A stretch of 39,753 nt of DNA from an uncultured Rhodopila sp. (GTDB lineage Bacteria > Pseudomonadota > Alphaproteobacteria > Acetobacterales > Acetobacteraceae). Within the stretch, counting starts at the first letter, position 1; every line of letters begins with the position of its first letter. The notes under the pieces were generated by a model. That model was not told the DNA's origin, did not search any database, and worked only from the letters and a program-made list of their open reading frames with translations. The position numbers and the translations under genes were made by a program. The stretch covers positions 1-39,753 of the forward strand of contig CAIZFE010000052.1 of NCBI GenBank assembly GCA_903932145.1. Direction: 5' to 3'. Shown here in pieces: positions 19,450 through 26,399 of the stretch.

Positions 19450-19926
19450 ATGTACACGCTGGCTTTGGCACCCCCGGGGCTGGCCGCCTTCGCGGCGCTG
19501 AACACCTATACGCAATACGGAACCCACCTGACACTGTTGCAGCGGGAACTCACCAGCCTGGTGGCCACGCGGGACGTGCATTACGGGTGGGCGCATCATG
19601 CGCCGCTGGCGATGGCCGCCGGTGTGACCGAGGAACAGCTTATTCTGATACGCGAGGGCCGGGTTCCGCGCGATCTGGCGCCACCCGAACGGGCGTTGTG
19701 CGACTATGCGTTTGAGATTTCCTCCGGCCGCCGCATCCCACCGCGCATGGCCGAGGCCATGCGCGATCATTTCGCGCCGCACCAGATCGTCGATGCCGCG
19801 CTGCTGACAGCGTATTCGATCGCGGTAGCGGCGCTGGCGCTCGGGCTGGAAGTGCCGATCGAGCCGCCGGAAACCTTGCAGTTCGAACTGGAATGGCAGC
19901 GGCACCGCAGTGCCATAACGACGTAA
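19450..19926 (+). CDS. Carboxymuconolactone decarboxylase-family protein
   Basis: At least 158 residues. A CMD/AhpD-like helical domain: QRELTSLVATRDVHYGWAHHAP, GVTEEQLILIREG and ERALCDYAFEIS, typical of peroxidase-related CMD proteins but with the C-x-x-C pair missing. The reading frame continues upstream with family-like sequence (NDLPTLSVRDEAELDATLQTI) back to 19354, where AGGAG stands nine bases ahead of an ATC codon. The true start may therefore be the ATC at 19354 (190 residues), because the ATG at 19450 lacks a ribosome site. It follows dctM by 60-160 bases on the same strand and probably works on the transported compound. Confidence 0.78.
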   Translation: MYTLALAPPGLAAFAALNTYTQYGTHLTLLQRELTSLVATRDVHYGWAHHAPLAMAAGVTEEQLILIREGRVPRDLAPPERALCDYAFEISSGRRIPPRMAEAMRDHFAPHQIVDAALLTAYSIAVAALALGLEVPIEPPETLQFELEWQRHRSAITT

Positions 19927-20215
19927 ATTCCAGGCGCTACGGAAGCGGGTTCAGTCTCCGTAAGCAGATTCTCCGCTTACGACCGCGGCACAGCCGTCAA
20001 TCCGAGGACCCACGAAGTCAATGCTTTGCGGTGATTGTCAAACTCATCCGCATGGGCCGACTGCCGGGCTTGCGACCGGTCGTGGCCACCGCCGGCCGGT
20101 TGGACGAATAAAATTGCCAACCCTCCCACTTGGTCCACGGATTTCGTTGCATTTACAGAAGAAAGCAAGCCGGATTCAATAAGACAAATATTTGAATGGG
20201 ATAGAATGGTGCCGG
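19927..20215. other. Gene-free stretch before the IS element
   Basis: About 290 bases with no convincing gene. Short open frames on both strands lack family sequence and ribosome sites. It is probably the downstream flank of the TRAP cluster, disturbed by mobile-element activity on its right side. Confidence 0.35.
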
Positions 20216-20235
20216 GTAAGCGGGGCAAAAGTGTG
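20216..20235 (+). repeat. IS66 left terminal inverted repeat
   Basis: GTAAGCGGGGCAAAAGTGTG, inverted relative to 21927-21946 with two mismatches (positions 6 and 20). Confidence 0.85.
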
Positions 20236-20282
20236 GGCAGCACCTGATTTTCTTCTTACGCCGATTTGGAGCAATAGATTCT

Positions 20283-21914
20283 TTGCATCATGTGCCGCCG
20301 CCTCCCACCCTGTCTGCCCTAAGCCGCCCAGAGCTTGAAGCGCTGCTGGTGGAACTGTTCGGTGAATTTGCTACCCTCAAGCAAGCCGTTACCGAATTGC
20401 GCGAGGAGAACGCTCGGCTGAAAGGTCTGAAGAGGCGCCCCAGCCTCAAACCGAGCGGCATGGAGAAGGCGACAGAGCCACCGAAGCCCCGCAAAAAGGA
20501 CAAGCAGCGGTTTCGCGGCAAAGTAGCGCCCCGGGTCAGCATCGAAGATCAGGTGATCCAGGCCACAGTCCCGCCAGGATCGCGCTTCAAAGGCCACGAG
20601 CCGTTTCTGGTGCAGGATCTGGTGATTGCGGCGAGCGCGACCTGTTACCTGCTTGAGCGCTGGATCACACCGGATGGTCGCACGACCCCGGCACCATTGC
20701 CGGAGGGCATCGATGGCCATTTCGGCCCCGAACTCCGCCGCTTCGTGCTGATGCAATATCACCAGAGCCAATCGACACTTCCCCGGCTGGCGGCGCTGCT
20801 GTGCTCGGTGGGCGTGTCGATCTCGAAACGCCAGCTACAGCCCCTGCTGACGGACAAACGGGATGAATTCGTTGCCGAAGCACGCGACGTTTTGCGCGCC
20901 GGGCTACAGACGTCGCCTTAATGTCTCGGTGGACGACACCGGTGCGCGACATAAGGCCAGGAACGGCTTTGTACTCAGATCGGCAATGACTGGTTCACCT
21001 GGTTCGCCACCCGCTCATCGAAGAGCCGGTTGAACTTTCTCGAATTGCTGCGCAGCGGTCATACCGATTTCGTGCTCAACGACGCAGCCTACGACTATTT
21101 GCGCAAGCACTCACGGTCCGCGACGCTGATCGCCCGCCTGACGGCCCAGACGCAGACGTGCTTCCCCGATCAGGCCGCATGGCAGGCGCATCTTGACCGG
21201 CTTGGCTTCACCGAACTGAGTCACACGCGAGCCCGTGCGGGTCGCCACTGAGGGGGCTGTATGGGGCCCAGCGTTTCGTGGGCGCCAGCCAGGCTGGCGA
21301 AACGGAGGGGCAGCGTTCAATCGCACAAGTTCTTCTGCGATGCGGTGGTTCTGAGCGATGACGCCGGGCAGTTCAATGTTGGCCGACATGCGCTGTGCTG
21401 GGTGCATACGGAACGGCTGGTGCATAAGCTCGACACGTTTACCGACAAGCATCGTGCCGCGCCAAAGCGGGTTCGCGGCCTGATCTGGGACTTCTACGCC
21501 AGTCTGAAGACGTATCGCCTCAAGCCGAGCCAACGTCGGTCGGTTGCATTGCGTGCGCGGTTCGACCGGATTTTCCTCCGCCGTACCGGCTTCGTCACGC
21601 TGGATCGCTTGCTGGCACGGCTGCATGACAACAAGGCCGAGTTGCTGATGGTCCTGGACCGACCGGAAATCCCGCTCCCCACCAACGGTTCGGAGAATGA
21701 CATCCGGTGCTACGTGACACGGCGCAAGGTCAACGCCGGCACACGCAGCGACGTTGGCCGCGACTGCCGCGATGCTTTCCTGAGCCTTGCCAAAACTTGT
21801 GACAAGCTTGGCATCGCGGTCTGGGATTATATGGGCAGCAGACTCAGGGTGGCGGGACACAGAGTTGTTCAGCCACCGGACCATTACGTTAGAGGGCGTT
21901 TCCAGCCCGCCTGA
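20283..21914 (+). pseudogene. IS66-family transposase, frameshifted
   Basis: The protein pieces together give a full-length DDE transposase. The N-terminal leucine-zipper-like helix (LEALLVELFGEFATLKQAV...LREENARLKGLKRRPS) is followed by the IS66 core with YHQSQSTLPRLAALL, the piece NFLELLRSGHTDFVLN, a WVHTERLVHKLDTF block and the C-terminal PTNGSENDIRCYVTRRKV with the catalytic Glu region. The sequence leaves the frame near 20920 (after GLQTSP), reads VSVDDTGARHKARNGF in frame 1 and returns to the first frame near 20975. It is lost again after TELS near 21225 and restored near 21310. The stretch near 21268-21300 contains an inverted repeat (GCCAGCC-A-GGCTGGC) that looks inserted. No functional transposase can be made. 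Confidence 0.85.
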
Positions 21915-21926
21915 ACGGGACGCGGC

Positions 21927-21946
21927 GACACTTTTGCCCCTCTTAC
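21927..21946 (-). repeat. IS66 right terminal inverted repeat
   Basis: On the minus strand this reads GTAAGAGGGGCAAAAGTGTC and pairs with the left end at 20216-20235. Confidence 0.85.
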
Positions 21947-21974
21947 GGGCCAACTCCCTAGCGCATTGCAATCA

Positions 21975-22024
21975 TTGGTGTCCCCGGCGCGATTCGAACG
22001 CACGGCCCCCAGATTAGGAATCTG
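21975..22024. repeat. Distal attachment-site repeat (50 bp)
   Basis: Identical over 50 bases to 38101-38150. On the minus strand it is a tRNA-Arg(CCT) 3' half from the anticodon loop to the encoded CCA. Beyond it there is no D-arm or 5' acceptor strand, so it is only the displaced 3' end left by integration. Confidence 0.95.
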
Positions 22025-22046
22025 ACGAAAAATGAACAAAATCAAA

Positions 22047-22056
22047 GGCGTGTATC
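22047..22056 (-). promoter_or_regulatory. Putative integrase arm site (left)
   Basis: GGCGTGTATC, the reverse complement of GATACACGCC, 23 bp inside the left att repeat. The same decamer occurs twice just inside the right att repeat (38029-38038 and 38051-38060). Matching short repeats flanking both ends are the expected layout of arm-type binding sites for tyrosine integrases. Confidence 0.5.
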
Positions 22057-22186
22057 GCATATTTCGTTCCTTTTTTCTCCAGAAATCCCCAGAAAACTGC
22101 GTGTTTAGTGGCCCCATGATATACGTCCGTTGCGATTTACTCCCTATGCATCGCCCGATATCCCGACCATAGCAGAGGTAAAAATT

Positions 22187-22465
22187 ATGCCACATAGCGG
22201 GAAGGGGTTTGCGAAAGTAGATGGCGTCCAAGCGCGAGATTGGCCGCGGGGGATGCGTGCGGCAACCGCAGCCGATTACGTCGGGGTGTCAGTTTCGACC
22301 CTACGCGCGATCGTCAGGAAGGGAGGACTCAAGCCAATTCGGCTCACACCCGGGCGTATCGTTTACCTTAGGGAAGACTTGGACTCTTACCTCGACCGCG
22401 CCGCCGGTAGAGGCCCGCTATCGACTGGAAACGAATGGCTAGATGCGTTCGGTGCCCCGCCATAA
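22187..22465 (+). CDS. Excisionase/AlpA-type HTH protein
   Basis: A 92-residue DNA-binding protein with a winged HTH_17 (MerR/excisionase-like) domain at about residues 25-75: ATAADYVGVSVSTLRAIVRKGG followed by the wing LTPGRIVYLREDLDSYLDR. The frame is open further upstream, but the ATG at 22187 is preceded by AGAGGT at the right distance. It is the first gene inside the left att site, a usual place for a recombination directionality factor or early activator. It may control excision with the integrase at the other end. Confidence 0.8.
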   Translation: MPHSGKGFAKVDGVQARDWPRGMRAATAADYVGVSVSTLRAIVRKGGLKPIRLTPGRIVYLREDLDSYLDRAAGRGPLSTGNEWLDAFGAPP

Positions 22466-22478
22466 CCCATATCATTCA

Positions 22479-22665
22479 CGGTAGGCCTTATCGTCGATAT
22501 CGAGGGCGACGGCCTACCGCGGATTTGCGCGGATATTGCACCACGGACCCGCGCTGGCGCAGGTCTGGCGCGCTCGGCTATGCCCGAGACGCCGCCCCTT
22601 CGCCAGCGCGGGTCCGGACGAAATCGCCGAGGCCCTGTCATTCGACCTGCGTTACGCAGGTCGAA
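22479..22665. repeat. Cluster of three strong hairpins
   Basis: Three perfect inverted repeats in under 190 bases. CGGTAGGCC/GGCCTACCG (22479-22487 and 22511-22519, 9 bp). GGACCCGCGCTGGCG/CGCCAGCGCGGGTCC (22545-22559 and 22601-22615, 15 bp, with an inner CTCGG/CCGAG stem). TTCGACCTGCG-TTA-CGCAGGTCGAA (22641-22665, 11 bp). No U-run follows any of them, so they are not typical terminators. They could be a folded RNA, a protein-binding region, or part of an origin or packaging site. Confidence 0.8.
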
Positions 22666-22814
22666 AGCGTGTCAATCACGCCAATACGTTGATGGCGCAA
22701 ATCACGGCCGACCGACTCGCCCGTCCCCTGGCGGCGTCCGGGTTCGTGCTGATGAAAGCGGCGCCTGCTAACGCGCCGACAACATCGGGCATGCCCTCAA
22801 GCGTTCGGAACTAA
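22536..22814 (+). CDS. Small phage-type hypothetical protein
   Basis: Up to 92 residues from a TTG codon. The part from residue 28 (PDEIAEALSFDLRYAGRKRV, then HANTLMAQITADRLARPL and ASGFVLMKAAP...PTTSGMP) resembles a small hypothetical protein I associate with alphaproteobacterial mobile elements. The first 27 residues are Arg/Pro-rich and coincide with the 15-bp hairpin, and look like non-native sequence, so the real start may be damaged or later. It follows the HTH gene in the same direction and is convergent with the capsid gene. The function is unknown. Confidence 0.45.
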   Translation: MHHGPALAQVWRARLCPRRRPFASAGPDEIAEALSFDLRYAGRKRVNHANTLMAQITADRLARPLAASGFVLMKAAPANAPTTSGMPSSVRN

Positions 22815-22841
22815 AACGCTGGACGGAATTACCCGTCCAGC
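22812..22841 (-). terminator. Intrinsic terminator of the capsid transcript
   Basis: On the minus strand GCTGGACGG-GTAATT-CCGTCCAGC followed by GTTTTAG: a 9-bp perfect stem with a short U-run, nine bases beyond the capsid stop codon. It marks the end of the long leftward structural operon. Confidence 0.85.
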
Positions 22842-22849
22842 CAGCCCTT

Positions 22850-24055
22850 TCAGGTAAAACTGTTCTGATAATACCGGATAGGGTATCCGCCGGAAACCAA
22901 ACGGCCGTCCGATCGCATGAAGGCGTTCCACGCCACTTGTAATTGATCGGCGTAGCGCTCGCGCAGGACCACCATTTGCAATCCGAGGGTATCGCGAACG
23001 ATGTAGTTAGAGAAATGTCCGAACAGGACGGACTTCGCGCCGGCCGCCATGATAGGCATGTCCTGATTAATGACATATTCGTATCCGTCGAACGTGTCGG
23101 GAGCGCCTTCCGTCAGGCCCGCCGTCCACAGCGGGCGGCCAACGCCGTCTACCAGCTTTGCCAGGGTCTTCACCGTGGAATCATGGAGCATCCACTGCGC
23201 CCCCTTACGGTATGCCGGATCGACGGAATGCTCAAGGTCCAAGAAGTCGGCGTAAATGACGGAGGTCGTTTGGCCAACAGCGCCGACCTTACCCGAAGCG
23301 GCCGAGGTCACGACGCCGGTCGGCTGGCCCGCCCCGGTGCCGTTGGTGAAATGGGCGTTCTGGCCTCGGCCGAAGCGGTTGACGAGTGCGCCTTCGACCA
23401 GGGACTCGAAGTCAAAAACGGAATCCTGAAGCAGTTGAAGCGAGATCGGCAGGGCGCCCGAAATGTAGGTGTAAGCACCGAGGGCGGTTTGCCCGAAAGA
23501 CAAGTCTGTGCCGGCGCCGACAGTCGTGTTTTCGGTCCCGAGGATCGTGGCGACCTGCGCTGTGTCGTCCATGGTCGGCCAGGGCAGACTCGCGCCCGTA
23601 GTGGTTTGGATGTTGCGGGCCGCAGCGCGGACGCCGCCAAACGCCGTCAGCGCAATCAGCAATTGGGCTTCGAACAGCGGCGCCACGGTGTAACCGCCGC
23701 CCGCGCTCGAGGACGTGGACCCGGCGTTCTGAATGGACACGCCGAAATTGGATGCGTAGTGCGCCTGATCTTCCGGAGGCAGGCGGCCGATGGAACCCGA
23801 GGCCATCGCGGACAGAATGCGGCGATCCCGGGCGATAACGGAGCCCACGTATTCCTTGTCGGAGTCGGTCAACGCGGCGTTGCCGTTAGCGCGGACCAAT
23901 TTCGCGAAAATGATGGCGTCGCGCTGCGCATTCGACACGAACACGGGGGCGTCCACGGTATCCCGCTGGATCTGCGAACCGAGGGCGGCGAACAGGGACT
24001 CGCTGCGTTCAGCGCGGAGGATGCCCGTTTGCAGGGCGTCAGACTCGTCGAGCAT
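22850..24055 (-). CDS. HK97-family phage major capsid protein (5' end out of frame)
   Basis: 401 residues from the first ATG in this frame. The HK97-type capsid fold is recognisable: a delta-domain remnant (RAERSESLFAALGS), then IARDRRILSAMASG, VAPLFEAQLLIALTAFGGVR, TTGASLPWPTMDDTAQV, the P-domain and E-loop region, and the C-terminal FGHFSNYIVRDTLGLQMVVLRE followed by DGRLVSGGYPIRYYQNS. Family-like sequence continues upstream of the ATG (NARAKLIEDARALVNKAG) with no start codon, and the ATG at 24055 has no ribosome site. The native start codon appears lost through the rearrangement described at 24055-24315. If translation begins at 24055, most of the assembly delta-domain is missing. Confidence 0.85.
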   Translation of the reverse strand: MLDESDALQTGILRAERSESLFAALGSQIQRDTVDAPVFVSNAQRDAIIFAKLVRANGNAALTDSDKEYVGSVIARDRRILSAMASGSIGRLPPEDQAHYASNFGVSIQNAGSTSSSAGGGYTVAPLFEAQLLIALTAFGGVRAAARNIQTTTGASLPWPTMDDTAQVATILGTENTTVGAGTDLSFGQTALGAYTYISGALPISLQLLQDSVFDFESLVEGALVNRFGRGQNAHFTNGTGAGQPTGVVTSAASGKVGAVGQTTSVIYADFLDLEHSVDPAYRKGAQWMLHDSTVKTLAKLVDGVGRPLWTAGLTEGAPDTFDGYEYVINQDMPIMAAGAKSVLFGHFSNYIVRDTLGLQMVVLRERYADQLQVAWNAFMRSDGRLVSGGYPIRYYQNSFT

Positions 24056-24123
24056 ACGGTCGGCGTTCGCGTTGTCCTCGGCGGTCGCGCCGGCCTTGTT
24101 GACGAGCGCGCGGGCGTCCTCGA

Positions 24124-24315
24124 TCAGCTTGGCGCGAGCGTTGCGAACAGGGATTCGGTTCGTTCCGATCGATCGATTTTAGCCTTCATGCCTTCCGCCT
24201 CGGTCAGCATCACGTCCGCACGGGCCAACGCTTCGGGTGTTGCCTTCCGGTTGTTTATGAGTGCACGGGCCTGGTCCACCAGCTTTGCGCGGGCGTTGCG
24301 CATATCTTTGCTCAT
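24124..24315 (-). pseudogene. Second, displaced copy of the capsid N-terminal delta-domain
   Basis: This reading frame starts MSKDMRNARAKLVDQARAL with an AGGAACAGG-type ribosome site and reads through SERTESLFATL before stopping. It is a diverged copy of the region just downstream (NARAKLIEDARAL...RAERSESLFAAL), offset by 155 bases and in another frame. The junction lies in CGCAACGCTCG, which fits both the SLFATLG end of one copy and the RNAR start of the other. It looks like a short-homology fusion of two related capsid genes. No canonical slippery heptamer for a programmed shift is seen. Confidence 0.75.
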
Positions 24316-24373
24316 CGGTAACCTGTTCCTGTGATTAGCGGGGTATGGGTGAGCGCGAACGTGGCGAAACGCT

Positions 24374-24694
24374 TCACTGCGAAAGCCGCCACGAAACCGA
24401 CCCGGACGTGTAAGCCGAAAAGCGAACCCGATACATAACGCCCGACTCGGGCTCGGACCACGTTGAGGACATAGGGCCGCTAAACGAAACTGTCGTGCCG
24501 TCGCTGAACGCGACCGGAATATACGTTGTTCCGCCGTCGAAACTGCGCTCGAAAACGACCGTGCCGACGAACGTTCCCGACACAGATACGTTGAAATCGC
24601 GGTGACAATACATGCCCGGGGCTGCGCCAACAGCGGACAGACTGCCTGACGTGAACCGCGTAGCGGAATCGGTTCCGCTTGATCCAACGCCCAT
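24374..24694 (-). CDS. Phage head-associated beta-sandwich hypothetical protein
   Basis: A 106-residue protein rich in Ser, Thr and beta-strand patterns: DFNVSVSGTFVGTVVFERSFDGG, VAFSDGTTVSFSGP and YRVRFSAYTSGSVSWRLSQ. Similar small proteins are commonly encoded next to HK97-type capsid genes in alphaproteobacterial phages and may decorate the head or the neck. The ATG at 24694 (AAGGA nine bases upstream) is preferred over the one at 24703. It is immediately upstream of the capsid gene in the leftward operon. The role is inferred from position. Confidence 0.65.
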   Translation of the reverse strand: MGVGSSGTDSATRFTSGSLSAVGAAPGMYCHRDFNVSVSGTFVGTVVFERSFDGGTTYIPVAFSDGTTVSFSGPMSSTWSEPESGVMYRVRFSAYTSGSVSWRLSQ

Positions 24695-24834
24695 TATACG
24701 CATTCCTTGATTGGTGCCGAAGGGCGCGTGCGGCGTATTTCCCTGAGATTCATCGGTAGTGTGTTCCTTTGTTTTATAAATTCGATGGGAAGCGGCGCCA
24801 GGACGTGTGCAATCCTGGCGCCCTCTGAAAAGGG

Positions 24835-25731
24835 TTACCCTCCGCCCGTCAGGGACCTCATGGCGTTGGATATCGTGCCGAGCATCCCGCCCGGCTGCTT
24901 CGTCTCGATCGCGGGTGGCGTGGTATCAGCCGTCGGCGTTGACGCGCCGCGGACGTTACCAGCGACCCGGCGGCCGGCGGGGGCCGTGTCGACGTTCGGC
25001 TTGCCGTCAGGCGGTAGCGTCCACTCTTTCGGTACCGATTGCGGGTCGAAATGGCCACCTTCCGAGGCGGACGCCAGTAATATACGCAACCGGGATTGAC
25101 GGTCAGCCGGGTCGCCGATCATGGCGGCGAGCGTGTTGATATCGATCGGTCGGAAATGATACCAATCGGCGCCCTGGTCCACCAAAGTTTGGGTAAACGC
25201 CTTGTGGGCAAGATAAGCCCCGCCGAGCGCGATAAGCGCGTCGCACAGATTTCCCGTAACTGCGCGGTATTCCGGCAGCAAAAAGGCGCAAAGCTTCAAA
25301 CTGCCCTCGGCGTGTGCCGCGGACAGTAACGGGTGCAGCACGGCTTTTGCTTCCTGGATTGCAGCGAGGTCCTTTCCCAACGCGGATAGTTCCTCGTCGC
25401 CGGGCCGGACTTGGACAATACGCGGAGTCTGGTCGATCGGCTGTTCCGGGGCAGGCGCATAGTCGCCCAACAAGGCCAAAGCCCTTGCGCTCAAAGAGGG
25501 TTTGGGTTTGGCCGGGACGATCGTGTCGTGGGCCGGCGCCTGGAAATTGACAGCGTTACTTCGCGCCTGTTTTTTCTGAATGGCCCTCATCTCGGCCAAA
25601 ATGCCGTCTTCCCGCCGACAAAGGTTTTTTATTTGGTCAGACAGAACGCCCCAAACCGGGTGGATAGCTCGCAACGTCGTGGCCGCCGTTTCTGTGTCGT
25701 TCGGCGACATTAGGGCTTTCGTCTTGTCCAC
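24835..25731 (-). CDS. Phage hypothetical protein, capsid-operon associated
   Basis: 298 residues from a GTG start with GGAG nine bases upstream. The protein is helical, with a coiled-coil-like middle (about 115-160, ELSALGKDLAAIQEAKAVLHPL) and a segment CAFLLPEYRAVTGNLCDALIAL, then ADWYHFRPIDINTLAAMIGDP and RILLASASEGGHFDPQSVP. This general pattern (long helix, E-Y-R core, then a GDPAD-x-x-S turn) recalls uncharacterised proteins found beside HK97-type capsid genes. The last 60 residues are low-complexity. It overlaps the upstream gene by 95 bases. No enzyme motif is visible, and a scaffold or head-assembly role is only a guess. Confidence 0.65.
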   Translation of the reverse strand: MDKTKALMSPNDTETAATTLRAIHPVWGVLSDQIKNLCRREDGILAEMRAIQKKQARSNAVNFQAPAHDTIVPAKPKPSLSARALALLGDYAPAPEQPIDQTPRIVQVRPGDEELSALGKDLAAIQEAKAVLHPLLSAAHAEGSLKLCAFLLPEYRAVTGNLCDALIALGGAYLAHKAFTQTLVDQGADWYHFRPIDINTLAAMIGDPADRQSRLRILLASASEGGHFDPQSVPKEWTLPPDGKPNVDTAPAGRRVAGNVRGASTPTADTTPPAIETKQPGGMLGTISNAMRSLTGGG

Positions 25732-26125
25732 TTCGATTACTCCGATTATGAACCCAATTTACCCTCTCGCCTGTATTGTCGCCCATTGACATTTCGCTAC
25801 CATTAATACTTTTAACAGCGGCCCGTTTTCTGAACTTTCGGGCCAGTCGGCCAGAAGCCGCGCTGGTGGATTGTTCGCCCGGTAGCGTGCGGGCCAGGAA
25901 TCTTGCGGCCTGTTCAGGTGACCCGGCTGAACCGTCCGCCAACAGCCCCGCCATGCGCGCAAGTAAGTGGTCGTCGGCCCGCGGCGGACGCCCCCCGGGC
26001 CGGCCGCGCAGCAAACCGGCCGCTCGACGAAATCGTGCATCGCCATTGCGATCCGCGATGGCGTCGAGAATCCGGGCGGTAGTCGTCGCGTCTGATAGGA
26101 TGGTTAATATATCAGTTGGCAGCAT
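25637..26125 (-). CDS. Phage hypothetical protein
   Basis: 162 residues. The N-terminal part MLPTDILTILSDATTTARIL and the block FRRAAGLLRGRPGGRPPRADDHLLARMAGLLADG (about 30-65) are helical, followed by EQAARFLARTLPG and SGRLARKFRKRAAV. The G-R-P-P-x-D-D then helix pattern is common in short phage proteins of unknown function. The last 55 residues are polar and low in pattern, and overlap the next gene by 95 bases, so the true end could be earlier if the gene was altered. The start overlaps the upstream gene by 14 bases, suggesting coupled translation. Confidence 0.55.
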   Translation of the reverse strand: MLPTDILTILSDATTTARILDAIADRNGDARFRRAAGLLRGRPGGRPPRADDHLLARMAGLLADGSAGSPEQAARFLARTLPGEQSTSAASGRLARKFRKRAAVKSINGSEMSMGDNTGERVNWVHNRSNRSGQDESPNVAERHRNGGHDVASYPPGLGRSV

Positions 26126-26387
26126 GGTCGTGGCCTCCGCTCGAGCGCATCATTCGCGTAAGCGTCGCGAACCCCTCTTTTAATAGGGCAATGTCGGCCG
26201 TATTTCGCGCGACCGCTGCCTCGAGCGCGCCAAGATTGATTGCCACCTTCCCGGTTAGTGCCGCCAGCTTTTCGACGGATGCCGCGATCCTATCCACGGG
26301 GTCTGTTTCTGGGGTGGGCTGGTTCGGCGTTGTCTTGCGTGCCTTCGCCGCGCGAGCGGTCGCAAAGTCTATAATGTCGTCGGGCAT
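26112..26387 (-). CDS. Small coiled-coil phage protein
   Basis: 91 residues: an N-terminal charged part (IIDFATARAAKARK), a Pro/Thr linker, then a long predicted coiled coil (about 32-80) VDRIAASVEKLAALTGKVAI...LEAAVARNTADIALLKEGFATL. It starts 12 bases after the tape measure stop with AAAGGAAAGAG before the ATG, and overlaps the next gene. It could be a chaperone-like or assembly protein for the tape measure, by position only. Confidence 0.6.
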   Translation of the reverse strand: MPDDIIDFATARAAKARKTTPNQPTPETDPVDRIAASVEKLAALTGKVAINLGALEAAVARNTADIALLKEGFATLTRMMRSSGGHDHAAN

Positions 26388-26399
26388 TTTCTCTTTCCT

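Larger units (their letters stand above)
20216..21946 (+). mobile_element. IS66-family insertion sequence (ISBst12-like), degraded
   Basis: A 1,731-bp element bounded by terminal inverted repeats. The left end is GTAAGCGGGGCAAAAGTGTG (20216-20235). The right end, read inward from 21946, is GTAAGAGGGGCAAAAGTGTC, a match at 18 of 20 positions. GTAAGC ends are characteristic of the IS66 family. It holds a single transposase gene, as in the ISBst12 subgroup that lacks tnpA and tnpB. The 8-bp flanks (GGTGCCGG and GGGCCAAC) do not form a target duplication, so the insertion is old or has been rearranged. The right end is only 28 bp from the att repeat of the phage island. Confidence 0.85.

Noticed and set aside
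20208..21954. Target-site duplication for the IS66 element
   Set aside because: The flanking octamers GGTGCCGG and GGGCCAAC do not match.
24124..24200. Programmed ribosomal frameshift in the capsid gene
   Set aside because: No X-XXY-YYZ heptamer is seen in the overlap, and the duplicated delta-domain is better explained by recombination.
22943..24334. 463-codon plus-strand frame opposite the capsid gene
   Set aside because: It is a mirror of the capsid coding sequence, with no ribosome site and no recognisable protein pattern.
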